A DNA stretch of 64,000 bases, taken from contig CM042685.1 of NCBI GenBank assembly GCA_023614405.1, positions 85,302,684 through 85,366,683 of the forward strand, in the 5' to 3' direction. The notes below the pieces were generated by a model, which saw only the letters and a program-made list of their open reading frames with translations, had not been told where the DNA came from and did no database searches. This DNA comes from Avena insularis. Its lineage: Eukaryota > Streptophyta > Magnoliopsida > Poales > Poaceae. Positions 35,199 through 45,909 of the stretch are shown in pieces. Position 1 is the stretch's first letter, and every line of letters begins with the position of its first letter. Both the position numbers and the translations under genes were made by a program.

Positions 35199-36161
35199 AA
35201 GAGATCATATGGCTAAGGCATAGGGAGTATTACTCATCCTTTCTCTATCTTCTGCCGTTGCAGGACTTTGAGTTTTACTCAAGGTCATATTGGGCAACAT
35301 GGGCAAGAACCCTTTATTGATATCTTCCATTCCAAACCTCTTTAGAACTTTGTCCAAATATGTACTTTGTGACAATGATATTAGGCGTCTCGATCTATCT
35401 CTATAAATCTTTATGCCTAATATGTCAGCTGCTTTGCCAAGATCTTTCATTGAAAAACTATTATTCAAATAATCCTTGACACTATTAAGAAGGTCTACAT
35501 CATTCCCAATCAACAATATGTCATCTACATATAGTATTAAGAATGCTACAGAGCTCCCACTCACTTTCTTGTAAATACAAGCTTCTCCATAAGTTTGTAT
35601 AAAACCAAAGCTTTTGATTACCTTATCAAAACGTTGATTCCAATTCGGGATGCTTGCTTCAATCCATATTTGGATCGTTGAAGTTTGCATACCTTGTTAG
35701 CATATTTAGGATCGACAAAACCTTTGGGTTGCATCATATACAACTCTTCATCAATGTCTCCATTGAGGAACGCCGTTTTGACATCCATCTGCCATATCTC
35801 ATAATCATAATATGCAGCGATTGCTAATCATAATATGCAGACTTTAGCTTTGCTACTGGTGAGAAAGTCTCATCATGGTCAACTCCTTGAATTTGTCTAA
35901 ACCCTTTTGCGACAAGTCGACCGGTAAGTCCACAAAGTCCATACTTGGTTTTCGTACATGGATCCAATCTCGGATTTCATGGCTTCTTGCCATTTATTGG
36001 AATCTGGGCTCATCGTTGTTTCCTCATATGTTGCAGGGTCATCGGTGTTGTCCACCAACATGACACTCATAATGGGATCATACTTATCAGGAGTGTTACG
36101 AGTTCTCGTTGACCTGCGAGGTTCCGTAGTAACTTCAACCGAAGTTTCATGATCAACATCA
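35199..36161 (-). pseudogene. reverse transcriptase of the BARE-like element (5' part reduced)
   Basis: The open part 35690-35205 reads SWNQRFDKVIKSFGF-like sequence (here NWNQRFDKVIKSFGF), ACIYKKVSGSSVAFLILYVD-D with the catalytic YVDD at about 35530, and KDLGKAADILGIKIYRDRSR. The N-terminal part of RT (35691-36161) is only found as short pieces in several frames (VDLPVD, WQMDVKTAFLNG in damaged form, MMQPKGFVDPKYANK). The expected spacing is too short, so bases have been deleted there. It cannot make active RT. Confidence 0.85.
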
Positions 36162-37352
36162 TTAGCTTCCTCTTATTGGTGTAGGCGCCATAGGAACTAC
36201 TTCCGGTGCTGTGCTACTCGCAAGTTCGAGAGAAGGTTCAACAACCTTGTCGAGTTCTACTTTCCTTCTAGTCACTTCTTTCGAGAGAAACTCCTTCTCT
36301 AGAAAGGATCCATTCTTGGCAACGAAGATCTTGCCCTCGGATCTATGATAGAAGGTATACCCAATAGTTTCCTTCGGGTATCCTATGAAGACGCATTTTT
36401 CCGCTTTGGGTTCCAGCTTGTCTGGCTGTAACTTCTTTACATTAGCTTCGCAACCCCAAACTTTAAGGAACGACAATTTAGGTTTCTTCCCAAACCACAA
36501 TTCATACGGTGTCGTTTCAACGGATTTAGATGGTGCCCTATTTAAAGTGAATGCGGATGTTTCTAATGCATAACCCCAAACCGATAGCGGTAAATCTATA
36601 AGTGACATCATAGAACGAACCATATCTAAGAAAGTTCGATTACGACGTTCAGACACACCATTACGCTATGGTGTTCCCGGAGGTGTCAATTGTGAAAGTA
36701 TTATGCATTTCTTCAAATGCTCGCCAAACTCGTAACTTAGATATTCACCTCCACGATCAGATCGTAGAAATTTAATCTTCTTGTTACGTTGATTCTCTAC
36801 CTCACTTTGAAATTCCTTAAACTTCTCGAAAGTTTCGGACTTCTGTTTCATGAAATAGATATACCCATATCTACTCAAGTCATCCGTGAAGGTAAGAACA
36901 TAACGATAACCAACGCGCGATGCTACACTCATTGGGCCACACACATCGGTATGTATGATTTCCAATAAGTCTGTAGCTTGCTCCATCATACCAGAAAATG
37001 GAGTCTTAGTCATTTTACCCATCAGACATGCTTCGCATCTTTCAAGTGATTCAAGAAGTCCATCGGAATGGAGTTTCTTCATACGCTTCACTCTAATATG
37101 ACCAAGACGACAGTCCCACATATAGGTCGAGTTATCGCTCAATTTCAAATGTTTAGCTTCAATGTTATTAATGTGTGTATTTCCACAATCGAGATTCAAT
37201 AAGAATAGACCATCTATCAAAGGTGCATGTGCATAAAACATATTACTCATATAAATCGAACAACCATTATTCTCGGACTTAAACAAGTAACCGCCTACAA
37301 TAAACATGATCCAGATATAATGTTCATGCTCAACGCAGGCACCAAATAACAA
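36162..37352 (-). pseudogene. integrase of the BARE-like element
   Basis: 37352-36666 reads FKSENNGCSIYMSNMFY, then the zinc-binding region MWDCRLGHIRVKRM and CEACLMGK. One expected His is Asp (WDCRLGH instead of WHCRLGH). The core shows IHTDVCGPMS (first Asp), TFTDDLSRYGYIYFMKQKSE and LRSDRGGEY (second Asp). A TAG at about 36663 precedes NGVSERRNRT (third catalytic residue, Glu), which opens the next part, 36656-36162. That part continues NRAPSKSVETTPYELWFGKK and CVFIGYPKETIGYTFY. Apart from the one stop, the reading frame is long and clear. Confidence 0.9.
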
Positions 37353-37636
37353 TTATTTAAGTATAAAACTAATCCCGATGGTAGATGAAGAGGTAGCATG
37401 CCGACCGCGATCACATCAACCTTTGATCCATTTCCAACACGCATTGTCACCTTGTTCTTCGCTAGCTTCCGTTTATTCCGCAGTACCTGTTTCGAGCTAC
37501 AAATATGAGCAACCGAACCAGTATCAAATACCCAGGCACTACTACGAGTACTATTGAGATACACATCAATAACATGTATATCGGATATACCTTTCTTCTC
37601 GATGTTGCTGTTCTTCAAATCCGCCAAGTACATTGG
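37295..37636 (-). pseudogene. protease of the BARE-like element
   Basis: Minus strand 37633-37295 reads YLADLKNSNIEKKG, SSAWVFDTGSVAHIC with an intact catalytic Asp-Thr-Gly, and MNIISGSCLL. It then hits a stop caused by a frameshift into integrase. On the gag side a TGA at 37634-37636 replaces the last zinc-knuckle Cys codon. Confidence 0.9.
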
Positions 37637-38428
37637 TCAATTCCGCTTCCAGTGACCTTCTCCCTTGTAGTAAAAGCACTCAGTATCAGGCTTAGGCCTA
37701 GCCTTGGTCTTCTTCGCCGGTGCGGTAACTTTCTTACCGCCCTTCTTGAAGTTTCCCTTTTTCTTAGACTTGCCTTTCTTCTTGAATTTGGTGGTCTTAT
37801 TCACCAACAACACTTGGTGCTCTTTCTTGATCTCCACTTCTGCAAATCTCAACATGGAGAACAGTTCTGGCAATGACTTGTCCATGTTTTGCATATTGTA
37901 GTTCATCACAAAGTTCTTATAACTTGGTGGTAGTGATTGGAGGACACGGTGAATCCCCAAAGCATTAGGAATCACTATACCCAAGCTTTGAAGCTTGCTT
38001 GCATTCCCAGACATCTTAAGCACGTGCTCACTGACGGAGTTGCCCTCTTCCATCTTGCAGTTAAAGAACTTTTCAGAAGCCTCATAACTCTCAAATGTCG
38101 CGTGAGCCTCAACTATCATTTTGAGGTCACGGACAATATCATGTGGGTCATGGTTCTCAAACCTTTTCTGAAGCTCCGATTCCAAACCATACAAGATAGC
38201 ACACTAAACTGTGGAGTACTGATTCTTCCGAGCGATAAAAACATTCTTTACCTCATCGGTAGAATTAGCTGCAGGCGGGTCACCCAGCGGTGCATCCAGC
38301 ACATAGGTCAAATTACCAGCATTGAGGACAATCCTCAAACCACGGAAACAATCCGCGAAGTTCCTTCCATTATTTTTCAACTTTTCTTTCTTTAGGAATG
38401 CATTAAAATTGATGGTAGGGGCCGCCAT
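37637..38428 (-). pseudogene. gag: gag of the BARE-like element
   Basis: The start ATG is at 38428-38426, reading MAAPTINFNAFLKKEKLKNN, the standard start of BARE-type gag. One in-frame TAG at 38204-38206 (QYSTV-stop-CAILYGLESE) interrupts it. The rest is open to 37637: MIVEAHATFESYEASEKFFN, MSGNASKLQSLGI and LPPSYKNFVMNYNMQNMDK. A Lys-rich tail then leads to the zinc knuckle CFYYKGEGHWKRN. The second Cys is Tyr and the fourth Cys is a stop, so the nucleocapsid motif is broken twice. BARE-type elements are known to make separate gag transcripts; nothing here shows that for this copy. Confidence 0.92.
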
Positions 38429-39601
38429 TGATCTACAACATATTTGCAATAGTTTTAGACTAAGTTTATGAAAACTTGAGTTCTAATTAATAGTTAAATT
38501 AATCTAGGTTAACTCCCACTAAAAAATATCCCTCAAATTGTTTTAGTGATCACACGAACCAAATCCACCACATCAAAACCGATCATCACGAGAGTTGGTG
38601 TAGCTTCAATGGCGAACAATCCACCTGTTCATCATATCTACTATATGACTCGTGCTTTACCTTTCGGTGATCCGTGTTCTGAGACCATGTCTGTACATGC
38701 TAGGCTCGTCAATATCAAACCTTAGCTTCCGCATGAGAAAATCTGGCTTGCTCACATTGTATACACTCGCAGAATCTAACACACCCGATCATCACGTGGT
38801 GCTTCAAAACAACAAGCTTTAGCAACGGTGCTTACTAAGGATGAACACTTTTAAAACTTGAAATTTTGTGCTTGAGGGATCATCTTATAATGCTACCGTC
38901 GTGAAATAAGCAATACAAGATGCATAAAGGATTAACATCACATGCAATTCATAATATGTGATATGATATGGCCTTTCTTCTTGTGCTTCCGATCTCCATC
39001 TTCAAGCACGAACATGATCTCCATCATCACCGGTATGGCGTCAAGGTCAATGGCACCGTTTCATGGTTGTCATCCACCAGCTTCAACTATTACAACTACT
39101 TTGAATAGACACGAAGGTCTTAACGGAATTTAAAAGACAACCATATGGCTCCTGCCGGTTGCCAACTTACAATAAGAAACATTGCATACATCATATATAA
39201 TCACAATCATGGCCATATCACATCACAACACACCCCTGCAAAACAAAGTTAGACGCCTTTAATTTTCTTTGCATATTTTACGTGGTTTGGGGCTTTCAAT
39301 AAGTGTCGTTCTAAATTATGAACAAGAACCACAACGTTGATATTTGAACTATCAAGTGCCCGTTGTAAATTGAATCTATACTATGATGGGAGAGACAGAC
39401 ACCCACAAAGCCACTTATGCAATACAAGTTGCATGTTGAGCGTGGAGCAAGTCTCATGAACGATGTCATGTAAGGTTAGCCCAGGCCGCTTCATCCCATC
39501 ATACCGCAAGATGCAAAGTACACAAAAATCAATTGATAATAAAAGCACCACTGCCCACAATGACTATTGTGTTCTACTCGTGCAACAGATCTACATATAG
39601 A
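38429..39601 (-). other. untranslated leader of the BARE-like element
   Basis: About 1.2 kb on the minus strand between the primer site and the gag ATG. BARE-type elements have a leader of this size that carries signals for packaging and translation. I see no gene in it; short open frames are not conserved in pattern. Confidence 0.75.
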
Positions 39602-39617
39602 CATGACTCTGATACCA
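39602..39617 (-). other. primer binding site of the BARE-like element
   Basis: The minus strand reads TGGTATCAGAGTCATG, one base after the LTR end CCCCTACA. It matches the initiator-Met primer site. Confidence 0.9.
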
Positions 39618-39618
39618 C

Positions 39619-41494
39619 TGTAGGGGTTCGTAGCATGGAAAACAAAAACATTTTACCGCATGCACACAAACAAGCCAAGATATATCTACTAGATTGTAGC
39701 AACGAGTCGATAGAAGCACTCACCCTCGAAGGTTCCAAAGCGGTTAACGAGAGCAGATTCTCGTGGGTGATGTAGTCGTACACTTGCCGATCTCAATATC
39801 ACGTAGACGATCCTTTCGATGCTGCGTTCTGGCAGTGCTTCCGCAGTCGGTCACACGTTCGGTACTTGATGAAGACCTTCCTCTCCCTTGTTCCAGTAGG
39901 CAGCGGAGGTTGTATTTCTCCCCTCGCGATTCCGGTAGCACGACGGCGTGGTGTCGGAAGTAGAGGGAAGATCCCGCAGGGCTTCGCCTAAGCCGGTGCG
40001 AGTTATGGTGGATTAGGGTTTCCCGGAGATCTAGGGTTTAGAAGTCCGGGAGGAGGAGGCGGTGTCGGCGGAGGCCAGGGCGGCGGCGACGGACCAGCGG
40101 CGCAAGGCGGCAGCATGGCGGCGGCGGCTCGGGTGGAGCGGGGCTAGGGCTTCTGTTCTTTGGGGCAGCCCTCCCCCTCTGTTTATGAGAGGGGGGAAGC
40201 CTTGGGAGGGGTGGGTTTGAATCCAAAGTCAAACCCAAGTTGGATTGAGAAAAGGACTTGTTCGTTCTTCCACTAGGAAACCATTGTCCCAGTTTGAAAT
40301 TTCAAACTCCCGTTTGACTTTCAATTTAAAGCTTTAATTCTCTCTTGCAAATGCACACACCAAGTGACCTAGGATATGATCCAATCATTCCACATACCCA
40401 TGTCACATTCATGGACCATTCTCCTTCCAGACTGGTGAATCTTCTAGACCCTTCTAGAACCTCTGCGATGAAACCATCGAAAACTTTCCCGAACTCCGAA
40501 AAAGGACTTTCCTTATTTGAATCTTATTATCCGGACCATTCCGAATCTCCTCGTGATATCCTAGATCCAATCTGAGACTCCGAACAACATTAGGTATCCC
40601 TACTAACATTCCATATCTACTAAACAACATCGAATCCTTAAGTGTGTCTCCCTACGGTTTGTGAATTATGCGGACATGACCGAGACACTTCTCTGATCAA
40701 TAACCAATAGAGAAATCTAGAAATTCATATGGCTCCCACATATTTCTACGATTACTTTGTGATCGAATGAACCACTTACATACGATACCAATTTCCCTTT
40801 GTCTCACGATAGTTTACTTATCTGAGGTTTTGATCGTTGGTATCTCTGCATACCTAGTTCAACCTCGTTACTGATAAATACTCTTTTCTCGTTCCCGTGA
40901 TATGTGATCCTTGTGATCCAGGCACATGCTTGCAAGCTAATTATATGACATTCCACTGAGAGGGCCCAGAGTATGTCTATCCGTCATATGGATGGACAAA
41001 TCCCACTCTTGATCCATGTTCCTCAACCCATACTTTCTGAACACTCAATGACACCTTTATAGCCACCCAGTTATGGTGTGGTGTTTGATGTCATAAAAGC
41101 ATCCTTCCGGTGATGGTGATTAGCATGATCTCATGTTCTAAGGAATTAGGTTACTATGTATCAGAAAGCATATAGCAAATGAACTATTGAAATGACTTGA
41201 TCTTTATGCTACGCTTATCTATAGGAGTATGTCCATCATATCATTCTCCTAATGATATGATCCTGTTGTTAACAACATCTCAATGCTCATGATCGGGAAA
41301 CCACGATCATCTATTAACCAACAAGCTAGTATTACAAAGAGGCTTTACTAGGGACTCTAATCTAGTTTACAAATAACACAAGAATTAATGTTTCCAGTTT
41401 AATACTGTTATAGCATGAATGTAAACATTTATCATAATCACAAAGATATAATAATAACCACTCTTATTATTGCCTCTAGGGCATATCTCCAACA
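39619..41494 (-). repeat. 5' LTR of the BARE-like element
   Basis: Plus-strand ends are TGTAGGGGTTCG and CATATCTCCAACA. It aligns over its length with 32639-34513. As the 5' LTR it would contain the promoter for minus-strand transcription. Confidence 0.93.
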
Positions 41495-41759
41495 CCTATA
41501 TAAGTCGGGCCTATGGGAGCCTTTAGGGCATAACCTAGTATCGATTAACATACACCTCGCACAGCGAACCAATCCTTGTAACTCGGCGTATTGCGCTTAT
41601 AGTGATTTATAGCAGGAGTAGGATTCCGCCACCATTGTGGGATCTGAACCTGGGTAAGCTATGTTACCTCTTACCCGTCAACCGTCCGCCTTCCCCCACG
41701 TCTCTAAACACGCACTGTGAGGACCCCTCCATGGCATACTCGTCGGCAATACCATGACA
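41495..41759 (+). repeat. 5' LTR of D, second segment
   Basis: The rest of the 5' LTR after the BARE-like insertion, up to AATACCATGACA. Total LTR length without the insertion is about 538 bp. The matching part of the 3' LTR is not in the window. Confidence 0.85.
41497..41504 (+). promoter_or_regulatory. TATA box of the LTR of D
   Basis: TATATAAG lies about 260 bp before the LTR end. The BARE-like element inserted exactly at its 5' edge, so the target duplication overlaps it and the upstream promoter part is now 8.86 kb away. The TATA function is inferred from sequence only. Confidence 0.5.
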
Positions 41760-41780
41760 GTTGGTGCCCACTTTGGGGCA
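41760..41780 (+). other. primer binding site of D
   Basis: TTGGTGCCCACTTTGGGGCA follows the LTR end ACCATGACA after one base. The form TTGG(C/T)GCCCAC is usual in Tat-type elements; I do not name the tRNA. Confidence 0.7.
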
Positions 41781-41872
41781 AGAGGCGCTTTAGGCTCTTC
41801 AGCAGGCGAGGACCAAGATCTTCACGGGAATCAGCGAAACCGTAGCCATCGGTCGCGTTCTCTTCTCTAGCA

Positions 41873-43023
41873 ATGTTTCGATCGTCCCTCCCTACGAGTT
41901 CTGGATCCCGACAAAGACGAACCCTACACGATGATCGATCATCCCCATCGGAGATATCCACCTCTTCATCGGCGAAACCGACTCGGGCACTAGTTCCCTG
42001 GGAGTCCGAGGAGCATCAAGCCCCGCACGGACCTCCTACGAGAAGGATACGTTCGCGGAAGGATCGATGTCAGATCTCTCCTAGAAGTCTGCCATCAAAT
42101 ATCGGAAAAATTCAAGGCCCACCCAAACCGTCCCTATGCAGGATATAACGGTGAAACATCGCTGCAAGTCCGCCGGCTTCGCCTGTGCGTTTGGACAGCA
42201 GAGATCCAAGTTCGTCGGAGTGGTTAACATCTTCTATCTGGCACACTGCATTCAGAGAGAGGGTGAAAACCCCCATGATTACCTCGCTAGGTGGCTCCGT
42301 ATACGGGCCGATCTGGCGCACTACCCCAATGATGATGCCATGTATCACTTTGTGGAAGGACTGGACCAAGGTACGCTTCTCCGGCATTCACTAAGGCGGC
42401 AGCAGGCTTTAGGACGCCTCACCTTCGAAAGCATGGTGAACATCATCAACAACTATGTGGAGGCCAAGGAGGCAGCTCAGACAGCTCTAGCGCTCATTGA
42501 CGGAGCACCTCCACCTCAACCACCGCCACCGCCGCCTCCGGACGTCATCGCTGCAGCTGTGCCACCACCTCCAGTCATCGTCGCTGCTGTTGAACCTCCA
42601 CCGCCCGTCATCGAGGAAGCCCTGGCACCCTCCGACTTCGTGATTAACCCGCTCTACGCCGACTTCAGCGCAGATTCGATGGAGATAGACTTCAGCCCGG
42701 AGGAGCTAGACTCCGCTATGCAGGAGATGGAGGAGGATTACAAGCGCGACGAGCAGCCAACAATGCCGTCAAGTCCCGAGAGGTGTTCATCACCATTGGG
42801 ACGGCGATGGATGAAGATCAACCTAGACGAGCTCCGCCTACAACGCTGGACACGGGGAAGGGACCACCAGTTGCTACCGACAACGATCACGCAAAGGTCA
42901 TGCCCCCTCCGCCTAACCCAGTGCAGCAGCCGCAGGAACTCGGCACCAGTCCGAGCAATAACAACACCGCAAACCCGCTGCCTCCAGCATCTACGTCTGC
43001 TGTGCCCAAGTCAATCGAGTTGA
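41873..43023 (+). pseudogene. gag-like ORF before gag in D
   Basis: 41873-42148 reads a Ser/Arg-rich start in one frame. 42136-43023 is open for 295 codons. Its residues about 30-110 look like a Gypsy capsid domain: FYLAHCIQREGENPHDYLAR, then MYHFVEGLDQGTLLRHSLR and MVNIINNYVEAKEAAQ. The wording GLxxGTLLRH also occurs in the true gag further on. A Pro-rich stretch (about residues 123-165) and an acidic part follow (DFSPEELDSAMQEMEEDYKR). From about 42770 the protein looks out of frame. Tat elements can carry an ORF before gag; a gag-like one is of interest. The function is unknown. Confidence 0.6.
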
Positions 43024-43132
43024 TAGAGTGATGTACGTCAATCTCCTCGTCGAGCCTATGACCATGGCTCATATTCACAGTGTGGTCTAGCTTGACGAGA
43101 AGCGCCAGCTGCTGGAGAAAGCACAGGCCATC

Positions 43133-43573
43133 GTGGAGCAGGGCGCAAAGCTAGATCGAGATCAGGCCAACGCACAGAAGTCAATAGAGAAAGCTAGAGC
43201 AATGGAGGCCGAGTACAAGACTCTGCTGCAGCAGCAGAAGGCTAAGAAAGCTCCAGCTCGCGTCATCAACGATCCTGGTGTACGGGGAAACCTAGGATGG
43301 GCTCCCTCAAAGCCGGCACATGCCAAGCCATATATTGACAGTGAAGGCAGGCAAGTTATGCCCACTCCTCTCCTCCACTTCGTCGTTGCCAAGACCCTTC
43401 TGGAGCAGGATAGATCACCCGAAGCGGTGAACCAGGTCTTGTACCTAGTGGCTAAGGCGGTGAAACAGCAGGAAAAGGCCACCTCTCAGAGGCTTGAGTC
43501 TGACCCAGCGTTTTGCCAGTATAGCCATCATAAGCCGCCAAGGGACAGATCTCCTCTTGATGTCGGGTCCTAG
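43133..43573 (+). CDS. open segment between the two gag-like regions of D
   Basis: 146 open codons. The start is probably helical (AKLDRDQANAQKSIEKARAM, EAEYKTLLQQQKAKKAP), followed by GVRGNLGWAPSKPAH and DSEGRQVMPTPLLHFVVAKT. The region joins the upstream ORF (out of frame) to gag. In related elements this may be one continuous protein. I do not recognise the family. Confidence 0.4.
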   Translation: MEQGAKLDRDQANAQKSIEKARAMEAEYKTLLQQQKAKKAPARVINDPGVRGNLGWAPSKPAHAKPYIDSEGRQVMPTPLLHFVVAKTLLEQDRSPEAVNQVLYLVAKAVKQQEKATSQRLESDPAFCQYSHHKPPRDRSPLDVGS

Positions 43574-43939
43574 ACGGGTTCCTCAGAACGAAGACGGAGG
43601 GATGCGTGCAACAGGAAGAATGCTATCCCCATATCCTCCGACCACGGAGGCAAGGCCCAACCTCGTCGTCCATCACCACCGCCCAGATCCCCCCGACATC
43701 ATGAAGACACCAAGGCTCACTGTCATACGGATATGCCTCCGCCAAGGAAGAGCGGCATCGTCATCCGCGACAACGCGGAGTAGACCCGTCATGACGGAGA
43801 GCGCAACCAAGGACACAAGAACCAGTCGCGCCATGATCCTCCACGTCCGACAAGCAACCACGACAAGCGTGAGGCATCATAGGAGGGCAACAGCAAGAAG
43901 GCTAACCCACTGCCACCTCCGCCTCCGTCGCCACCTAGC

Positions 43940-44640
43940 AGCCACCATGGCGGAGGAGGCCCGCGTCGTTCACGTAGCCCATCCCCTGATGGCAAGAAGA
44001 AGAAAAGAAGCCTGGAGCCATACGATGCACGTTCACGTCTGGACAAGATACACGAGGCCTGGGAAGGACCATACCTGGGACCACATTGCTTTGGACCTGT
44101 AATACGGTCCACAACTTACCCCAAAGGTTTCCGGATTGACAAGACCTTCAAGACCTATGACGGCACCACCAAGCCAGCTACAGGGTTGTAGGATTACGAC
44201 AACACGGTGGAGATCGCCGGGGGTAACCCCAACGTCAGTGTCAAGTACCTTCCATTGATGTTGGCGGGCACGACCCGTCAATGGATTAATGACTTGCCGG
44301 AAAGATCCATCTGCAATTGGTTGGACATGCAAGAAGCGTTCACCAAGAACTTCGAGGGTACGCACAAACGTCCCTGCATTGTTGGCGATCTACAACGGTG
44401 CGTGCAACAGAAAGATGAGACATCTCACGCCTACCTCTCTCGGCGGCTAGAGATGAAGAATTCCTGCGCAGGAGTGCACGCTCAGACCGCCATGGCCGCC
44501 TTCATCGATGGGTTGGAAAGGGGCACGTTGCTCCGACATAAGGTAAAGCGTCTGCAGGACAATCACCAGCTAGACTTGAACTAGATGATTCAGTTGGCTA
44601 GTGAGTTCGTAGCTGCCAAAGACGATGCTCGCGGCTCCCT
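43940..44640 (+). pseudogene. gag: gag of D
   Basis: The start is a basic linker (PRRSRSPSPDGKKKKRSLEP) in frame with DKIHEAWEGPYLGP, TTYPKGFRIDKTFKTYDGTT and a TAG at about 44189. Then 44207-44584 is open: VKYLPLMLAGTTRQWINDLP, SICNWLDMQEAFTKNFEGTH and AYLSRRLEMKNSC, ending FIDGLERGTLLRHKVKRLQ before a TAG at 44582-44584. These are the standard capsid motifs of Tat-type gag. The zinc knuckle expected further downstream is not readable. Confidence 0.82.
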
Positions 44641-45207
44641 GCCGGGAACGGCTATTCCAACCAAGCTCGGAGGAACAACAACACAAAGCGGAAGACCCCT
44701 CCTGAAGAAAAGAAAACCCCCGACATGGTCGCTATGACTTTTGCAGGGCGAGGTGATGGCGGACAACATGGCCGAGGACAGGGAGCTGGTCCTGGGCAGC
44801 AGCGAGGTAGTGAAACTACCTCGGCAGCGCTCCGTGTTCCCCAAACCTACGAGGAGTACCGTGATATGCGTGCCTCGTACACCTCGATGCCAACGGAAAA
44901 ACCACCCACACCAATCGCCATTGCAAGTTCGTCAATGACCTCAAGGAGGACCAGAAGTCCGACTACAAACAAAGTCGGAAGAACAGACCACGAGGCAAGG
45001 GCAAGGGGAAGAAGAAGGAGGAGGATTCCAAGGATTCAAGTGACATGGACGAGGACGTTGACCCCAAGCACACCGCCAAGAGAGACGCCAAGGGAAAGGA
45101 CCCCTTCGAGAAGAAGGCGGCAGTTTTCCACACTTTCCTTGGCACCCCCATCGTCCGACAATAGAAGACCTCCATGAGGATACCGATGGCTACTCTACCC
45201 CCAGTTC
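44641..45207 (+). pseudogene. degenerate gag-protease link of D
   Basis: Open frames in this stretch (e.g. 44725-45177) are in mixed phases. Pieces such as YEEYRDMRASYTSMPTEK-like text (from about 44850) and a Lys/Glu-rich part look like the nucleocapsid end of gag. No single frame spans it. No other gene is visible. Confidence 0.5.
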
Positions 45208-45909
45208 TTGTGCTGGTCGGAGATTCCAATTACTTGGGATAGGAAGGATCACCCAGACCTCATCCCTACGGAGAACCAATACGCCATGGTCATCAACCGC
45301 CTGATTGACGTCAACGAGTTCACCAAATGTCTGGTGGATAGTGGAAGTAGCATCAACATCATGTACATGGATACACTTCAGAAGATGAACTTGACGGAGG
45401 CAAACCTAAGGTGGACCAACACCATCTTCCATGGCGTAGTTCCTAGTCGGGAGGCTCGGTCCCTTGTGTGCATCACACTTTAGGTCGCTTTTGGTGATGT
45501 CAATAATTACCGCCAAGAACGCATGACCTTTGAGGTGGTCCCCTTCAAGAGCGTGTACCACGTCATATTCGGCTGCGACATATTCCACACCTTCATGGCC
45601 AAGCCATACTTTGTCTACAACAAGCTCAAGATACCTGGACCAAACGGTGTCATCACCGTATCCGGAAGCATTACCAAAGCAAGGGACTGCGAGATTAGAG
45701 AAGCAGCCTATGCAGAAGTTGTCCTCTATAGCGAAGAATTCAAGGAGATCCAGAGCAAGGTCGATGCCTTAGAGATGCCCGCGTCGAAGAAACAGATTTC
45801 TGACTCTACCCCAGCATTCAAGGCCGCCATCGAGACCAAGCCGGTGGAACTTGTCGTAGGCGATGCCTCCAAGACCACCGCCAATGGGATGAACCTGGAC
45901 CATAGATAG
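45208..45909 (+). pseudogene. protease and link to RT of D
   Basis: Reads DLIPTENQYAMVINRLI, then FTKCLVDSGSSINIMYMDTL with an intact Asp-Ser-Gly active site at about 45340. A TAG at 45481-45483 interrupts it. The same frame continues from 45484: FGDVNNYRQERMTFEVVPF, YHVIFGCDIFHTFMAKPYF and NKLKIPGPNGVITVSGS (the usual end of Tat proteases), then a link to RT. A second TAG at 45907-45909 precedes the RT start. Two stops, no frameshift. Confidence 0.87.

Larger units (their letters stand above)
32639..41494 (-). mobile_element. BARE/Angela/WIS-type Copia element
   Basis: Complete minus-strand Copia element of 8856 bp. LTRs are 32639-34513 (1875 bp) and 39619-41494 (1876 bp). On the minus strand the 5' LTR starts TGTTGGAGATATGCCCTAGA, the hallmark start of the BARE/Angela/WIS group. 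Flanks are ACTAT (32634-32638) and CCTAT (41495-41499), a 5-bp target duplication with one change. The LTRs differ by about 7% over 260 bp (by eye), mostly by transitions. Domain order on the minus strand is gag, protease, integrase, RT, RNase H. All domains are recognisable, but stops and frameshifts break the single ORF expected for the family. Confidence 0.95.
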
